64,000 nucleotides of DNA from Erinaceus europaeus (GCF_950295315.1 NC_080166.1:96663141-96727140), one strand, 5' to 3'. Shown: positions 35,791 through 48,305, numbered from the stretch's first letter. Notes: a model not told the origin generated them from the letters alone. A program made the numbers and translations.

Positions 35791-36697
35791 ATGGGTAGAT
35801 CAAAAACAAATAAAACTGCTACTCCAACGAATGAAGACAAGAGCCCAGAAGAAACTACAAATCACCCAGAAGTAACCATAGATAAGAAAAGTATGCAAGC
35901 AATAATAAATTTATTAACCACAGAAATGAAAACAACATTGGAGGAAAGGAATGGCAGTATTAGGGAAACAACAGTTGAGAACCCCAAGGAAAATAGTGAT
36001 TATCTTGAGGCAATTAGAGAACTGAAAGCTGAAATATCTTTAATGAAGAGAGAAGCTGAGGCAAGGGAAAGCAGACTAACAGAAGCAGAAAACAGAATTA
36101 TTCAGACAGAGGATGAGTTAGAGAAAACGAAGAAAGAGGTGAAAGAGCTTAAAAAGAGATTGAGAGACACTGAAAACAACAACAGAGACATATGGGATGA
36201 TCTCAAAAGAAGTAACATTCACATAATTGGCCTGCCAGAGGAAGAAAGAGAGGAAGGGGAAGCAAACATTCTAGAGGAAATAATAGAAGGAAACTTCCCA
36301 ACCTGAATAACAGAAAGGACATCAAGATTCAAGAGGCCCAGATTCAAGAATCAACCCAGACCTGAAGACACCAAGACACATCATAGTCACAATGAGAAGA
36401 AGTAAGGATAAAGAAAGGGTCCTAAAGGCTGCAAGAGAGAAACAAAAAGTCACATAAAGGGGAAAACCCATAAGATTATCTGCAGACTTCTCCATTCAAA
36501 TTCTAAAAGCCAGAAGGGAATGGCAAGATATCTATCAAGCCCTGAATGAAAAAGGGTTTCAACCAAGGAAAATATATCATGCTAGACTTTCATTCAAACT
36601 AGATGGAGGGATCAAAACCTTCTTAGACAAACAACAGTTAAAGGAGGCAACCAGAACCAAGCCAGCCCTGAAAGAGGTACTAAAAGACCTCTTATAA
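35791..36697 (+). pseudogene. L1 ORF1 (RNA-binding chaperone), broken
   Basis: The reading frame opens with MGRSKTNKTATPTNED and runs 171 codons. A polar N-terminus is followed by a long heptad-like coiled coil (about residues 65-145, rich in K, E and L) and the start of the RRM region (NIHIIGLPEEE). A stop at 36,304-36,306 ends the open stretch. Recognisable ORF1 sequence goes on in other frames (KDIKIQEAQ, then RHIIVTMRRSKDKERVLKAAREK) to a terminal stop at 36,695-36,697, so there are at least two frameshifts and extra stops. In intact L1 this protein trimerises, binds L1 RNA and acts in cis during retrotransposition. About 60 bp separate it from ORF2. Confidence 0.9.
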
Positions 36698-36758
36698 ACA
36701 AGAACATCACTATAATACTTTCAATATATCAGCAAACAAAAAAAATTTTTTTTGAACA

Positions 36759-39700
36759 ATGGCACTACAATACATTAAATCCATAATATCAATAAATGTC
36801 AATGGCTTAAACTCACCCATTAAAAGGCACAGAGTGGCAGGATGTATCAGAAAACATAACCAAACCATATGCTGCTTGCAAGAATCCCATCTGTCACAAC
36901 AAGATAAACACAGACTTAAAGTGAAAGGATAGAAAACTGTCATACAGGCTAATGGACCACAAAAAAGGGCAGGAACAGCCATTCTCATCTCAGACACAAT
37001 AGATTTTAAATTAAATAAAGTTATAAAAGATAGGCAAGGAAATTACATAATGATTATAGGATCAATCAGCCAAGAAGACTTAACAATTATTAACATCTAT
37101 GTACCCAGTGACGGACCACCAAAATACGTCAAGCACGTACTGAAATAATTACAAAAATACATCAATAGTAATACAATAATAGTGGGAGACTTCAATATCC
37201 CACTCTCACACTTAGACAGATCAACAAAGCAGAGAACCAACAAAGATACAAGAGAATTGAATGAAGAGATTGACAGACTAGACCTCTTGGACAATTTCAG
37301 AGTCCTTCATGCAAAAAGACTGGAATACACCTTCTTTTCAAATCCACATAACACATACTCAAGGATAGACCACAAGTTAGGCCACAAAGACAGCATCAAC
37401 AAATTCAAGAGCATTGAAGTCATCCCAAGTATCTTTTCAGACCACAGTGGAGTAAAACTAACATTTAACAACAACCAGAAAATTATTAAAAGTCACAGAA
37501 TTTGGAAACAAAACAACAGACTCCTTAAGAACCACTGGGTCAGAGATTAACTCAAGCAGGAAATTCAAATGTTCCTGGAAACAAATGAAAATGAAGACAC
37601 AACCTATCAAAATATTTGGGACACAGCGAAAGCAGTACTGAGAGGGAAACTTATAGCCATACAATCACATATTAAACACAAAGAAGAAGCTCAAATGAAC
37701 GACCTTACTGCACACCTCAAGGACTTAGAGGAAGAGGAACAAAGGAACCCTAAAGCATCCAGAAGGACAGAAATCACTAAAGTTAGAGCAGAAATAAACA
37801 ACATCGAAAGTAAAAGAACCATAGAAAAGATCAATGAAGTCAAATGTTGGTTCTTTGAAAGATTAAACAAAATTGACAAACCCTAGCCAGACTCACCAAA
37901 CAAAAAAGAGAGAGGACTCAAATTAATAGAATTGTAAACGATGGAGGAGATATCACAACTGACACCACAGAAATCCAGAGAATTCTGCGAAACTTCTATG
38001 AAGAACTATATGCCACCAAGCTAGTGACTCTGGAAGAAATGAACAATTCCTAGAAGCATATGCCCTTCCAAAACTGAACCAAGAAGAACTACACAATCTA
38101 AATGCACCAATCATAGACAAAGAAATTGAAACCGTTATTAAGAATCTCCCCAACAAAAAAAGTCCTGGACCAGATGGCTTCACAAACAAATTCTACAAAA
38201 CTTCAGGAAAAAGTTAGTACCCATACTTCTTAAGCTTTTCCATAAGATTGAAGAAACAGGAATACTCCCTTCCACCTTCTATGAAGCCAACATCACCCTG
38301 ATACCAAAAGCTGATAGGGACAGAACAAAAAAGGAGAACTACAGACCAATATCTCTGATGAACATAGATGCCAAAATATTAAACAAGATCTTGGCCAACC
38401 AGATACAGCAACATATCAAAAAGATTGTTCATCACGACCAAGTGGGATTCAATCCAGGAATGCAAGGCTGGTTCAACATCCGTAAGTCAATCAATGTCAA
38501 TCACCACATCAATAAAAGCAAAGCCAAAAACCACATGATTATCTCAATAGATGCAGAGAAAGCCTTTGACAAAATCCAACACCCATTCATGCTCAAAACT
38601 CTACAGAAAATGGGAATAAATGGAAAATTCTTCAAGAGAGTGGAGTCTATATACAGCAAAACTACAGCCAACAACATACTCAATGGACAGAAGCTGAAAG
38701 CATTCCCCCTCAGATTGGGGACTAGACAGGGCTGGTCACTGTCACCATTACTCTTCAACATAATATTGGAAGTTCTTGCCATAATAATCAGGCAAGAGAA
38801 AGAAATCAAAGGAATACAGATTGGAAGGGAAGAAGACAAGCTCTCACCATTTGCCGATGATATGATAGTATACATAGAAAAACCTAAAGAATCCAACAGA
38901 AAACTACTGGAAGTTATTAGGCAATATAGCAAGGTATCAGACTACAAAATCAATGTACAAAAATCAGTGGCATTTCTTTATGCAAACACTAAATCTGAAG
39001 AAGAAGACATCCAGAAATCACTCACATTTACTGTTTCAGCAAAATCAATCAAATACCTAGGAATAAAGTTGACCAAAGAAGTGAAAGACTTGTATGCTGA
39101 AAACTATTAGTCGCTACTCAAGGAAATAGAAACTGATACCAAGAAATGGAAAGAATCCCATGCTCATGGATTGGAAGAATAAAGATCATCAAAATGAATA
39201 TTCTCCCCAGAGCCATATACAAATTTATTGCAATACCCATCAAAGTTCCACCAAGCTTCTTTAAGAGAATAGAACAAACACTACAATCATTTATCTGGAA
39301 CCTGAAAACACCTAGAATTGCCAAAACCATCTTGAGGAAAAGAAACTGAAATGGAGGCATCACACTCCCAGACCTTAAACTATATTATAAAGCCATCATC
39401 ATGAAAACAGCATGGTACTGGAACAAAAATAGGCACACAGACCAGTGGAACAGAATTGAAAGCCCAGAAATAAATCCCCACACTTATGGATATCTAATCT
39501 TTGATAAGGGGGCCTAAAGCATTAAATGGAAGAAGGAGGCTCTCTTCAATTAATGGTGCTGGGAAAACTGGGTTGTAACATGAAGAAGAATGAAATTGAA
39601 CCACTTTATCTCACCAGTAACAAAAATCAACTCCAAATGGATCAAAGACCTGGGTGAAAGACCAGAAACAATCAAATACTTAGAGGAAAACATTGGTAAA

Positions 39701-40578
39701 CCAGTTTCCCACCTACACCTCAAGGACATCTTCGATGAATCAAACCCAATTGCAAGGAAGACTAAAGCAGAAACAAACCAATGGGACTACATCAAATTGA
39801 AAAGCTTTTGCACATCCAAAGAAACTATTAAACAAACAAAGAGACCCCTCACAGACTGGGAGAAGATCTTCACATGCCATACATCAGACAAGAAACTAAT
39901 CACCAAAATATACAAAGAGCTCAGCAAACTTAGCACCAAAAAAGCAAATGACCCCATCCAAAATGGGCAGAAGATATGAACAAAACATTCACCTCAGAGG
40001 AGATCCAAAAGGCTATCAAACATATGAAAAACTGCTCTAGGTCACTGATTGTCAGAGAAATGCAAATTAAGACAACACTAAGATACCACCTCACTCCTGT
40101 AAGAATGGCATACATCAAAAAGGACAGCAGCAACAAATGCTGGAGAGGTTGTGGGGACAGAGGAACCCTTTTACATTGCTGGTGGGAATGTAAATTGGTA
40201 CAGCCTCTGTGGAGAGCAGTCTGGAAAACTCTCATAAGTCTAGACATGGACCTTCCATATGATTCAGTAATTCCTCTCCTGGGGTTATACCCCAAGGACT
40301 CCATGACACCCAACCAAAAAGAGGTGTGTTCTCCTATGTTCATAGCAGCACAATTCGTAATAGCTAAAACCTGGAAGCAACCCAGGTGCCCAACAACAGA
40401 TGAGTGGCTGAGAAAGCTGTGGTATATATACACAATGGAATACTATGCAGCTATCCAGAACAATGAACCCACCTTCTCTGACCCATCTTGGACAGAGCTA
40501 GAAAGAATTATGTTAAGTGAGCTAAGTCAGAAAGATAAAAATGAGTATGGGATGATCCCACTCATCAACAGAAGTTGA
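36759..40578 (+). pseudogene. L1 ORF2 (endonuclease / reverse transcriptase), broken
   Basis: Starts MALQYIKSI at 36,759. Endonuclease motifs in order: INVNGLNSP, LQESHL, VGDFNIPLS (about 37,180), SRIDHKLGHKD and SDHSG (about 37,435). Reverse transcriptase follows: [40 protein letters not shown] and the catalytic FADD at 38,850-38,861. The C-terminal zinc knuckle CX3CX7HX4C is intact at 40,138-40,191. In-frame stops lie at about 36,930, 37,147, 37,548 and 37,884. The frame shifts between 39,110 and 39,146 and again near 39,976. In intact L1 this enzyme nicks target DNA and copies L1 or SINE RNA into it; this copy cannot. Confidence 0.93.
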
Positions 40579-41941
40579 GGAAGAAGATCAGAAAGGGAAA
40601 CTAAAAGCAGGACCTGACCAAATTGTAAGTAGGGCACCAAAGTAAAAGCCCTGTGGTGAGGGGTAGACATGCAGCTTCCTGGGCCAGTGGGGGGTGGGAG
40701 TGGGTGGGAGGGATGGGTCATAGTCTTTTGGTGGTGGGAATGGTGTTTATGTACACTCCTAGTAAAATGTAGTCATATAAATCACTAGTTAATAATATGA
40801 GAGGGGGAAAATTAATTGTATGTCTCGAAGTTTTTTAAAACACAGACTGAATCTTTTTAATATATAGGTGTGTATTTGATAGGCGGACTCTCTCAAAAGC
40901 CTAAACCAAGTAGATCAGAAGCAAACAATAGCACAGCTATATACAAGATACTGGGTACTGTACAGCAAACCCTAACAAAAGGACTTTTCAAACTTAACCC
41001 AATTACCAAATAATGTGATGATAACATTAACTATCGATTGTCTTTTTGAACCCTAAGACAGCAGGAACCTCACATCTCCACTATAGAGTCTCTACTTCCC
41101 CCAGTCCTGGAACCCTTGGATAGGGCCCACTTTCCCGTATGCCTCTCCCAAGCCATATCAAATAATATTGCATTTGCCGATCACAACCTAATCAACGCAA
41201 CGATGGCCACCTCAACATGCTTCACTTCAGACTGTGTCCAGAGACTTCATGTGTGGAATGACAACTCTTCAGCTTCATTACTCGGGTGAGACCTTTCCTT
41301 TCATAGTATACTCTAATTCCATCTCAGGTGGTTCACTTTCTAACAAAGTCCCAAAACCTAGATATACACCAGTTTCTATGAGAGAGAGCATATGTTCACA
41401 TGTATCCATAAACTACTGCAAAATATATACCTGAAAGCAGAAGTACACTAGAGTTTGCAGTCACTATCCCCCAACACTTCCTCTCCACTATTCCAAGCTT
41501 TGGGTCCATGATTGCTCAACAATTTGTTTGGCTTTGTATGTTAACTCTCTTTTCAGTCACCAGGTTCCAGATGTCATCAGGATGCCGACCAGGCTTCCCT
41601 GGACTGAACTCCCCACCAATGTGTCTTGGAGCTCCACTTCCCCAGAGACCCACCCTACTAGGGAAAGAGAGAGGCAGACTGGGAGTATGGACTGACCAGT
41701 CAACGCCCATGGTCAGCAGGGAAACAATTACAGAAGCCAGACCTTCCACCTTCTACAACCCACAATGACCCTGGGTCCATGCTCCCAGAGCGATAGAGAG
41801 TGGGAAAGCTATCAGGGGAGGGTGTGGGATATGGAGATTGGGTGGTCGGAATTGTGTGGAGTTGTACCCATCCTACCCTATGGTTTTGTTAATTTATCTT
41901 TTCATAAATAAATAAATAAATAAATAAATAAAACAAAAAAA
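40579..41941 (+). mobile_element. L1 3' UTR (1.36 kb) with G-rich tract and AAAT tail
   Basis: Follows the ORF2 stop and reaches the target duplication, so it belongs to the element. A G-run tract at 40,689-40,712 fits four-run G-quadruplex spacing. The last ~450 bp, from a pyrimidine-rich stretch and the landmark caggttccagatg to gttgtacccatcc, match the other L1 tails in this window. It lacks several hundred bases present in the copy at 30.2-31.0 kb. Tail (AAAT)n at 41,905-41,932. Confidence 0.85.
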
Positions 41942-42257
41942 TAAAAACATAATCTCTGGACATTCATTAATTCTGGGAAATAGAAATGTGTAATTTTTTT
42001 ATTTCATTCCTTTTGTTCTTTAGGGAAAAGAGTGGCCATGCAAAAAAATTACTTTGCAGTTATCAACAGCAAACAAGAAAGAAATTTAGATGACTGAAAT
42101 TAGCATCCTGGATTTAGTTTAGACAATGTTGGTAATGGGGGTGGGGTGGGGAAGGAACTGTGCACCCGGCTTGGGTGATTTAAAGATTACTTTATCTCCC
42201 CAATTTCCTCTGTCCCATAATCGTACAAGTGATAAACTATTCATTCATCAAGAGAAA

Positions 42258-42475
42258 AACCTTTATTGGAAGACAGGTTGTCGCACACCTGGTTAAGTTC
42301 ACACATTACGGTACATAAAGACCAAAGTTCAAGTTCCCATCTGTAGAGGAGGAAGCTTCATGAGTGGTGAAGCATTTTTTCAGGTGTGTGTGTGTGTGTG
42401 TGTGTCCCTCTTCCCTTTCAATTTCTGTGTCTATCCAATATAAGAAAAAATAAAATTCAAATGAATATATTAAAA
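42258..42475 (+). mobile_element. ERI-type SINE (B) with GT tract
   Basis: acaggttgtcgcacacctgg head; (GT)n at 42,385-42,403 grew from the AGGTGTCT core. Confidence 0.82.
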
Positions 42476-42565
42476 ATAGAGTCTTATCACTGGGAGTCAA
42501 AGTTATTACAATATATTAAACAGTTGGCTTATCAGACTGTTGCAGAGGAAAATAGTGATCACTTT

Positions 42566-42568
<3 letters not shown>

Positions 42569-42609
<41 letters not shown>
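42569..42609 (+). repeat. (AC)20 microsatellite
   Basis: Pure AC repeat in unique sequence. Confidence 0.95.
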
Positions 42610-42611
<2 letters not shown>

Positions 42612-43054
42612 CTTTGCACAAATGAATTAAGAAAAAAAAAAAGACCTTAATTTGGATCTTATCTATCATCCTAGTCAAAATGTCAGGGTACTGTCTTCTG
42701 AATCCCAAAATAGACATTTTTGCTTTTTTATGAAAATAGTGTCATAAATATTTCATATAGTTATCTTCTGTTTACAAATGAAGCAGAATATCATAAGGAT
42801 CCTCTTTTCAATGAAATTCCTCATTGCAAACACAGGTGAATTCTCCTTGGATCAGCTCTAATTTAAGCAACAAAACCCAGAGAAGAAAGGAACGAAAACT
42901 TGTGTTAAAAGTTTGGATTCCTGCTACTTTTTTTAACTGCATCATAAGACCTTAGATTTCTTACTAAATGCTTCCCATTTTCTTTCAAATGCAGTGAAAT
43001 GAATATTGTCTCCTATCTCTCTATATTTTAGTACTTTAAAGAATTTATGTCATT

Positions 43055-43243
43055 TGGGGCCAGGTGGTGGTTCACCTGGCTAAAGGTATGCATTACAATA
43101 AACAAGGACCTGGGTCCGAGCCCCTGATCCCTACCTAGAGGTGGAAAACTTCAGGAGTGGTGAAGCAGGGCTACAGGTGTCTCTCTGCCTCTTTCTCTCT
43201 CTATCTCCCCTTCCCTTCTCAATTTCTCTCTGTCTCTATATAA

Positions 43244-43278
<35 letters not shown>

Positions 43279-43305
43279 AATTTTTAAAGAAATTATTTTT
43301 TAAAA
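43055..43305 (+). mobile_element. ERI-type SINE (B)
   Basis: ggggccaggtggtggttcac, ctgggtccgagcccctgatc, long (AAAT)n tail at 43,238-43,279. Confidence 0.9.
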
Positions 43306-43344
43306 ATGTGTGTCTCAAATGTGATGACAAAATAAGTAAAGATT

Positions 43345-43576
43345 GGGGCCAGGTGGTGGCGCACCTGGTTGAGCACATATGTTACAATGTACAAGAACCT
43401 GGGTTCGAGCCCTTTGTCCCTACCTGCAAGGGAAAAGCTTCATGAGGGGTGAAGCAGGGCTGTCGGTGTCTCTCTGTTTCTCTCCCTCTCTGTCTCCCCC
43501 TTCCCTCTTGATTTCTGGCTTTCTCTATTCAATATATAAATAAAGATAATTTAAAAAACAATAATAAAAGAAAAAG
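43345..43576 (+). mobile_element. ERI-type SINE (B)
   Basis: ggggccaggtggtggcgcac, B box ggttcgagccc, A-rich tail. Perfect 16-bp duplication aaaataagtaaagatt at 43,329-43,344 and 43,577-43,592, so a young copy. Confidence 0.93.
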
Positions 43577-43592
43577 AAAATAAGTAAAGATT

Positions 43593-44790
43593 TCACAACC
43601 ATTATTTACGAATGGATATATCTCTTTTGGAGGATTGAAAATAACAACCAAAATAATAATGTAACCATGAGTGATATATTTATGAAAGTTTAAAAACATT
43701 TAATAAAATGGAACTTTTCTGATGGCTCAAATCCTACCCAGAAGGGACACAGAAAAGTTTTTTCTTCCTAACTTCTTTGGTACTCTGAACTGAAGAAAAT
43801 GCAATGTCCTTATAAAATCCTGCTATCTGCTGAGTATTAAATATGACGGGCACATTTTTTACGTGCAGCTTATTTCTGCAAGGACAAAAATGAATTTAAA
43901 AAAAATCAGCCTCTGCCTCCCACTTAAGTGGCAGGTGATGTTCATTGAGAACATCTACTGATTTAAGCTACAGTTAGGCTGCTTACATCTGACTGCTATA
44001 GTCACCATTATCCTATTACTGACACTCTGATCTGCTCATTTTCACTCTTGGCTATCCAGTGTAGACAGGAGGAAATTTAGAGTTTCAGTAATGTGTGGGA
44101 TGGTTACTATTTTCTACGTATCTGGGATTGATCCATGGTGTTTGCTCTAAATGTCACTTACCAAGACAAAGCATACACTTGAAGGTGACTTACTCTTTCT
44201 TATAATCACAAAGACAGCAACAGAGAAAGTCCAAGATATGTTATCACATAGCCCCCAACTTTTTTTTTTGTTACCATCAAATATCTGTATGATCCAATAG
44301 CTCATTTTGAAAAAATACCAGTATGTCATATTCTCCACATAAGTGTTGCTTCACTATGTCAGCACTATTAATGCAATATATCTGTCAAGCTTTATTAAAA
44401 TTCTTTTTGATGTGTTATCTCGGCTCATAAACCTCTACAGTGCACTGATATTGCTTCAGGGAATGTCCTTGTAATACCGAATCTCTGAAGACGGGACAAT
44501 AAAAGAGAAACCCTCCAAACTTTCAAGTGCAGCCTATGATAATCACACAGCCTGCATGCTCTCCTGCCAGCCAACCTGTGAAACATGCTTTTGCATGTGT
44601 AAGTAATTACAGCCTATTGTTCAATCCTTGGTGCACAGAACCAAGCATTCAGTGTGCTCTGAGACAGGTAGCCAAGCACAGAACCAGCTTTGACACTGGG
44701 ATAAACTGTCAGGTCTGTTTTCCTTTATGAAGTCATTTGAGAAGCAGCGTTCTTTGAGGTACAATACTACTACTTTTATCCCTGGGCCTT

Positions 44791-44824
<34 letters not shown>

Positions 44825-45741
44825 ATGTGCCTGTGCATGTGTGTGTGTCTGTTGTACCTTAATTGACATCTTTCACTAGTGGATGTTCCCTATGAGTACC
44901 GAAGATGTCTGCTTGCTGCTGGCATTTTCTGCAGCCCCCAAAGGAGTTCTTATACTTGTGGGGCTCAGTAAACAGAAAGCATGTTGATCAAAATGGATGT
45001 ATGAGAGCCTATTATGGTTGGAAACATAGAGACTGAATCCCTGTGGGGAAGGATTAGGGCAGGAAGACATGAAAAAAGGCAAAGGGAATTGGAATATTGG
45101 GGTTGCAGGTTGGGGGGAGTGAAGACACCTAGAGAATCAAAACAGATTCCCTCCTTTGCTCCTCTTAGCATTGTTCTAGAAAAGTACATCACAAACTGGC
45201 TGAGGATCAAGTTATCTGAATAGATTTGGGGTGACTGACTGCTTGACATGTTCCAAAACATACTGTAACCTCACACATGATCCTACAGGGCAGGGCTAAG
45301 GTACTGCTCACACCACAGGGGACTCTCCAGACAACTTCAACAACATGAAAGGTAGAGTCCCTTTGATGACAGCATCTTGATGTCTAGGCAATCTGGTTAA
45401 ATTGCTATCAAGATTTTGCTCAGTGCTTTGCAATGTTTGTACTTGTCTTATTGTAAAACCATACAGAGGATAGGCATCAGTTCATGGTCTCTGCTCTGTT
45501 CTACCAGTTCTGCAATGTATAAGGGGGGAGAAGAGTTAACCTCTCAATCAAATTGATTTTATAGAGGCCAAATATGTACAGTAAAGGGCAGAATTGAATT
45601 TTCAGTGAAGGAGTTAACTGGTGCATAGGAAAATTTTGTTTACAATTATACAGATCTATAATTTACATTATGATGCAATAAACCTTTAGTAAAATAGTAA
45701 CAATAATAATGATAACAATAGTAAAAGCTATTATTATTATT
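43593..45741. other. Intronic, one TG repeat only
   Basis: 2.1 kb without a SINE, unusual for this window; contains only the TG microsatellite. No exon seen. Confidence 0.5.
44794..44848 (+). repeat. (TG)n microsatellite
   Basis: Pure TG to 44,823, then interrupted TG. Confidence 0.93.
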
Positions 45742-46013
45742 ATTTTGCCTCCAAGGTTATCATTAGGGCTCAATGTCGGCACTACGAATCCACTGCTCCT
45801 GGTGGCCATTTTTTCCACTTTATTGCATAGGAAAGAGAGGAATTGAGAGAGAAGGAGGATAGAGAGAGACAGAGAGACCCTTGCAGACATGTTTCACTCG
45901 TGAAGCTTTTCCCTGAAGGCAGGGAGCTGGGGGCTCAAACCTGGATCCCTTGTGTGGGTCCCTGCATTTAGTGCTATGTGCACTTAACTGAGTGTGCCAC
46001 TGCCTGGCCCCCA
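45742..46013 (-). mobile_element. ERI-type SINE with 3' module
   Basis: Reversed module gcctccaaggttatcattag ... ctgctcctggtggcc, core, gggggctcaaacctggatcc, head cttaactgagtgtgccactg. Confidence 0.88.
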
Positions 46014-46756
46014 TAAAATTATTAATTAAAAAAATGCTTTAATCAAACTACACATGCTAATAAAATTAGGACTAGCCTAATAGTTCATTCCAAAGTTCTG
46101 ATTTTACCAGTTCTTCAACTTTAATATCAGTAACCTTTTTGTTGCCGCTTAGTACTCTATTTCTTGAGAATATTTCCCCTTTTGCTTTCAGGACAACATG
46201 ATTTTCTGCTTCTAGTAATTTTTTTTCTCTCCTCTGGATCCTCTTTAAATATTTATGCTTCCTGATGTTGCATCTGATTTTGTGTTCTCCTTCCTCTAGC
46301 CAAATGCTGCCATCCTTTGCCAATAAGCATTTCTAGGTGGGTGAGTCTCCAATCAGTCAGCAGGCAGATAACTTTTACTAAGTAGGAATAAACTGTGTGC
46401 CAGAGGCTATGCGTGAAGTTGGCCATCTGACCTGAGGAGACATGCCAAGTGTGCATACACAGTGCCAGTGTGTCTGTTTCTCTCTCAAGATACATTTACC
46501 CCTCTGTTCCATCTGCATAGAGTGGGGACTCATTACTGCTCAGGCCAGCATTTACCAGTTTAAGTCCAAATCTGCTGATTACATACTTCTTCTCATTTCT
46601 CAAGACAAAAGGAGATGTTACTCTCATGATTCATATTGTAGTCTACCTACACCACCTTTATCCTGGCCCCTCGCACCATATTTGAACTGTTAAACCTATA
46701 GCTCTTGGATATGCTGGTTTCTGCGGACTTAATCATTCCTTCCTGTTTCTTTGTTA

Positions 46757-46922
46757 TGGTTGCCAAGGCTTCACCACTCCAGGTTGTTTCATTAACACAG
46801 AAAGAGACAGAGACAAGGAGAGAGGAGAAAAGAGGGAAAGATAACATAGCACTAACGCTTCCTCCAATGCAGTGGGGGTAAAACAGACGCACTATCTAGG
46901 TGTGCTATCCTGCTGACCAGCC
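46757..46922 (-). mobile_element. D-family SINE, partly deleted
   Basis: agagacagagacaaggagag, tagcactaacgcttcctcca, atgcagtgggggt, head ctaggtgtgctatcctgctg. B box lost. Confidence 0.6.
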
Positions 46923-47717
46923 TGTCTTAGGCTTTGTTTAGGACAGTGCCCCCCAACACTCACATACAGTGGATAATCAGCAGGTGTTTGTCCCTCAAAA
47001 TTAACAAAAGGCTTCTTGACAAAGGAAAGTTATTTTTCAATTATGTAAGCACAATAAGCATGCACAGGGTCACTAATGGGATGATTTTCACTCAAGGGTT
47101 CAATTTAGATTCCCAGCCTATCTCTTACTACTCATTTCCTTGTATATTTTGCTGCAGGAATGCCCCACGCTGGTAGCTGCCTGTACACATCATTTGGTTT
47201 CACACCTCTGTGCTTCTCCTCAGCTGTTATTTCCGCCTGCAGCATTCTTCACTGTGCTAGCTGCCCAGTCATCTGTCCAATGTCCGGATGGTTAAAATCA
47301 TGGTTCAGGGATCTAAGGTTCTGAAAGTTTCTTTGCAAGCTGAGATTAAGCAAGGTGCCTCTCTCTGCGTTCCCCAGACAGTTGGGTGTGTCATTTCATC
47401 GCTACTGATTGACACGATCTATTTATGCCTTTCTCTTTGCATTACTACTTCCAAGTAGTTTAACCTGCCCGGTCTTTGTATCTGAGGACATGCCAGCTAT
47501 ACATGACCGACAAATATTCTGGGCAAAAAAAACCACCCATACTTATTTTGACAACAATGGAGCTAAATTGTCCTAATGACTATATATATGAAAGTCTAGA
47601 TTTGGATCAGATGAACTTTGGTCATTATAACCTCCACATTAATCTAACACATTTGTGTAGGAGAAAGATTCTAACTGTTAGACAAGGAAAAGAGAGAGAG
47701 AGAATAGTCAGAAGTGC

Positions 47718-47753
47718 AGCTCCTAAACTCTTCCTAAGAAGAGTTTAGGAGCT
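47718..47753. repeat. Perfect 15-bp inverted repeat, 6-nt loop
   Basis: agctcctaaactctt, loop cctaag, then aagagtttaggagct. Further partial copies (ctcctaaac, agctcctac, agctcttcc) follow to 47,787. Confidence 0.96.
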
Positions 47754-47818
47754 CCTAAACTCCTAAACAGCTCCTACAGCTCTTCCATGCTGTAATTAGA
47801 CAGTTAAGAAATCCTTTG

Positions 47819-48085
47819 CAGGGGTTGGAAGATGGCTCACCAGATACAGCACACATTGCACCACACATTAGGACCTAGGTTCAAGCCCCCAATTTGAGTT
47901 GAGAACACCAAATAGGAAACCTCATGAGTAATGGAGCAGTGATGTAGTATCTGCCCTCTCTCTTTCCCCTTACTCTCTGATTCTCACCCACTATACCAAA
48001 AATAAAATAAAATAAAGTCCACCAGGAATGGTGCTGTAGGCAGGAAGTCCAGTTAGAGCCCTAGAACAAAAATACATAAATAATT
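47819..48085 (+). mobile_element. tRNA-headed SINE (D-like)
   Basis: gttggaagatggctcaccag, acctaggttcaagcccccaa, atgagtaatggagcagtgat, tail AAAAT; a second worn part follows to about 48,085. Confidence 0.65.
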
Positions 48086-48107
48086 AAACAAACAAACAAA
48101 TAAATCC

Positions 48108-48305
48108 CTTGCACTGGGCTACTAACTCAGCTGATGATGCAAAGGATTTGTATGCCTGAGGCTCCAAGTTTAATCCCTAGAACTTCATGGACCAGAGGGA
48201 TACTGGAGTGTTTCTCTCAACCTCTCTCTCTCTTCCTCTCTTTCTCCTTCTCCCCTCCCTCTCTTTTCCTGTCTCTCATGTAAAACTCCACAAATCTTTT
48301 GTTTT
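48108..48305 (+). mobile_element. C-family SINE
   Basis: tgatgatgcaaaggatttgt, atgcctgaggctccaagttt, CT-rich block ending ctctcatgtaaaac. A minus SINE inserted in its end. Confidence 0.65.

Larger units (their letters stand above)
34758..41941 (+). mobile_element. Full-length LINE-1, coding-dead, with 14-bp target duplication
   Basis: A complete L1 of about 7.2 kb: 5' UTR, ORF1, ORF2, long 3' UTR and an (AAAT)n/A-rich tail. The flanks carry the perfect duplication taaaaacataatct at 34,744-34,757 and 41,942-41,955, which fixes both ends. It lands in or beside a minus-strand SINE remnant at 34,615-34,743. Stops and frameshifts in both reading frames mean it cannot move by itself. It is antisense to GPC6, the orientation in which full-length L1s are best tolerated in introns. 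Confidence 0.93.
46014..47818. other. Intronic, one SINE and one hairpin
   Basis: The minus open frame at 46,072-46,323 is lysine-rich but unrecognised. 47,190-47,300 faintly recalls an L2 3' region. Confidence 0.45.

Noticed and set aside
38501..38932. 143-codon minus-strand open frame
   Set aside because: Shadow of the L1 reverse-transcriptase domain.
39930..40433. 167-codon minus-strand open frame
   Set aside because: Shadow of the plus-strand L1 ORF2 C-terminus.
46072..46323. Lysine/glutamate-rich minus open frame
   Set aside because: Low-complexity composition from AT-rich DNA; no family recognised.
47190..47300. Possible L2 3' fragment (cacctctgtgcttctcctca)
   Set aside because: Only a short phrase fits; too weak without alignment.
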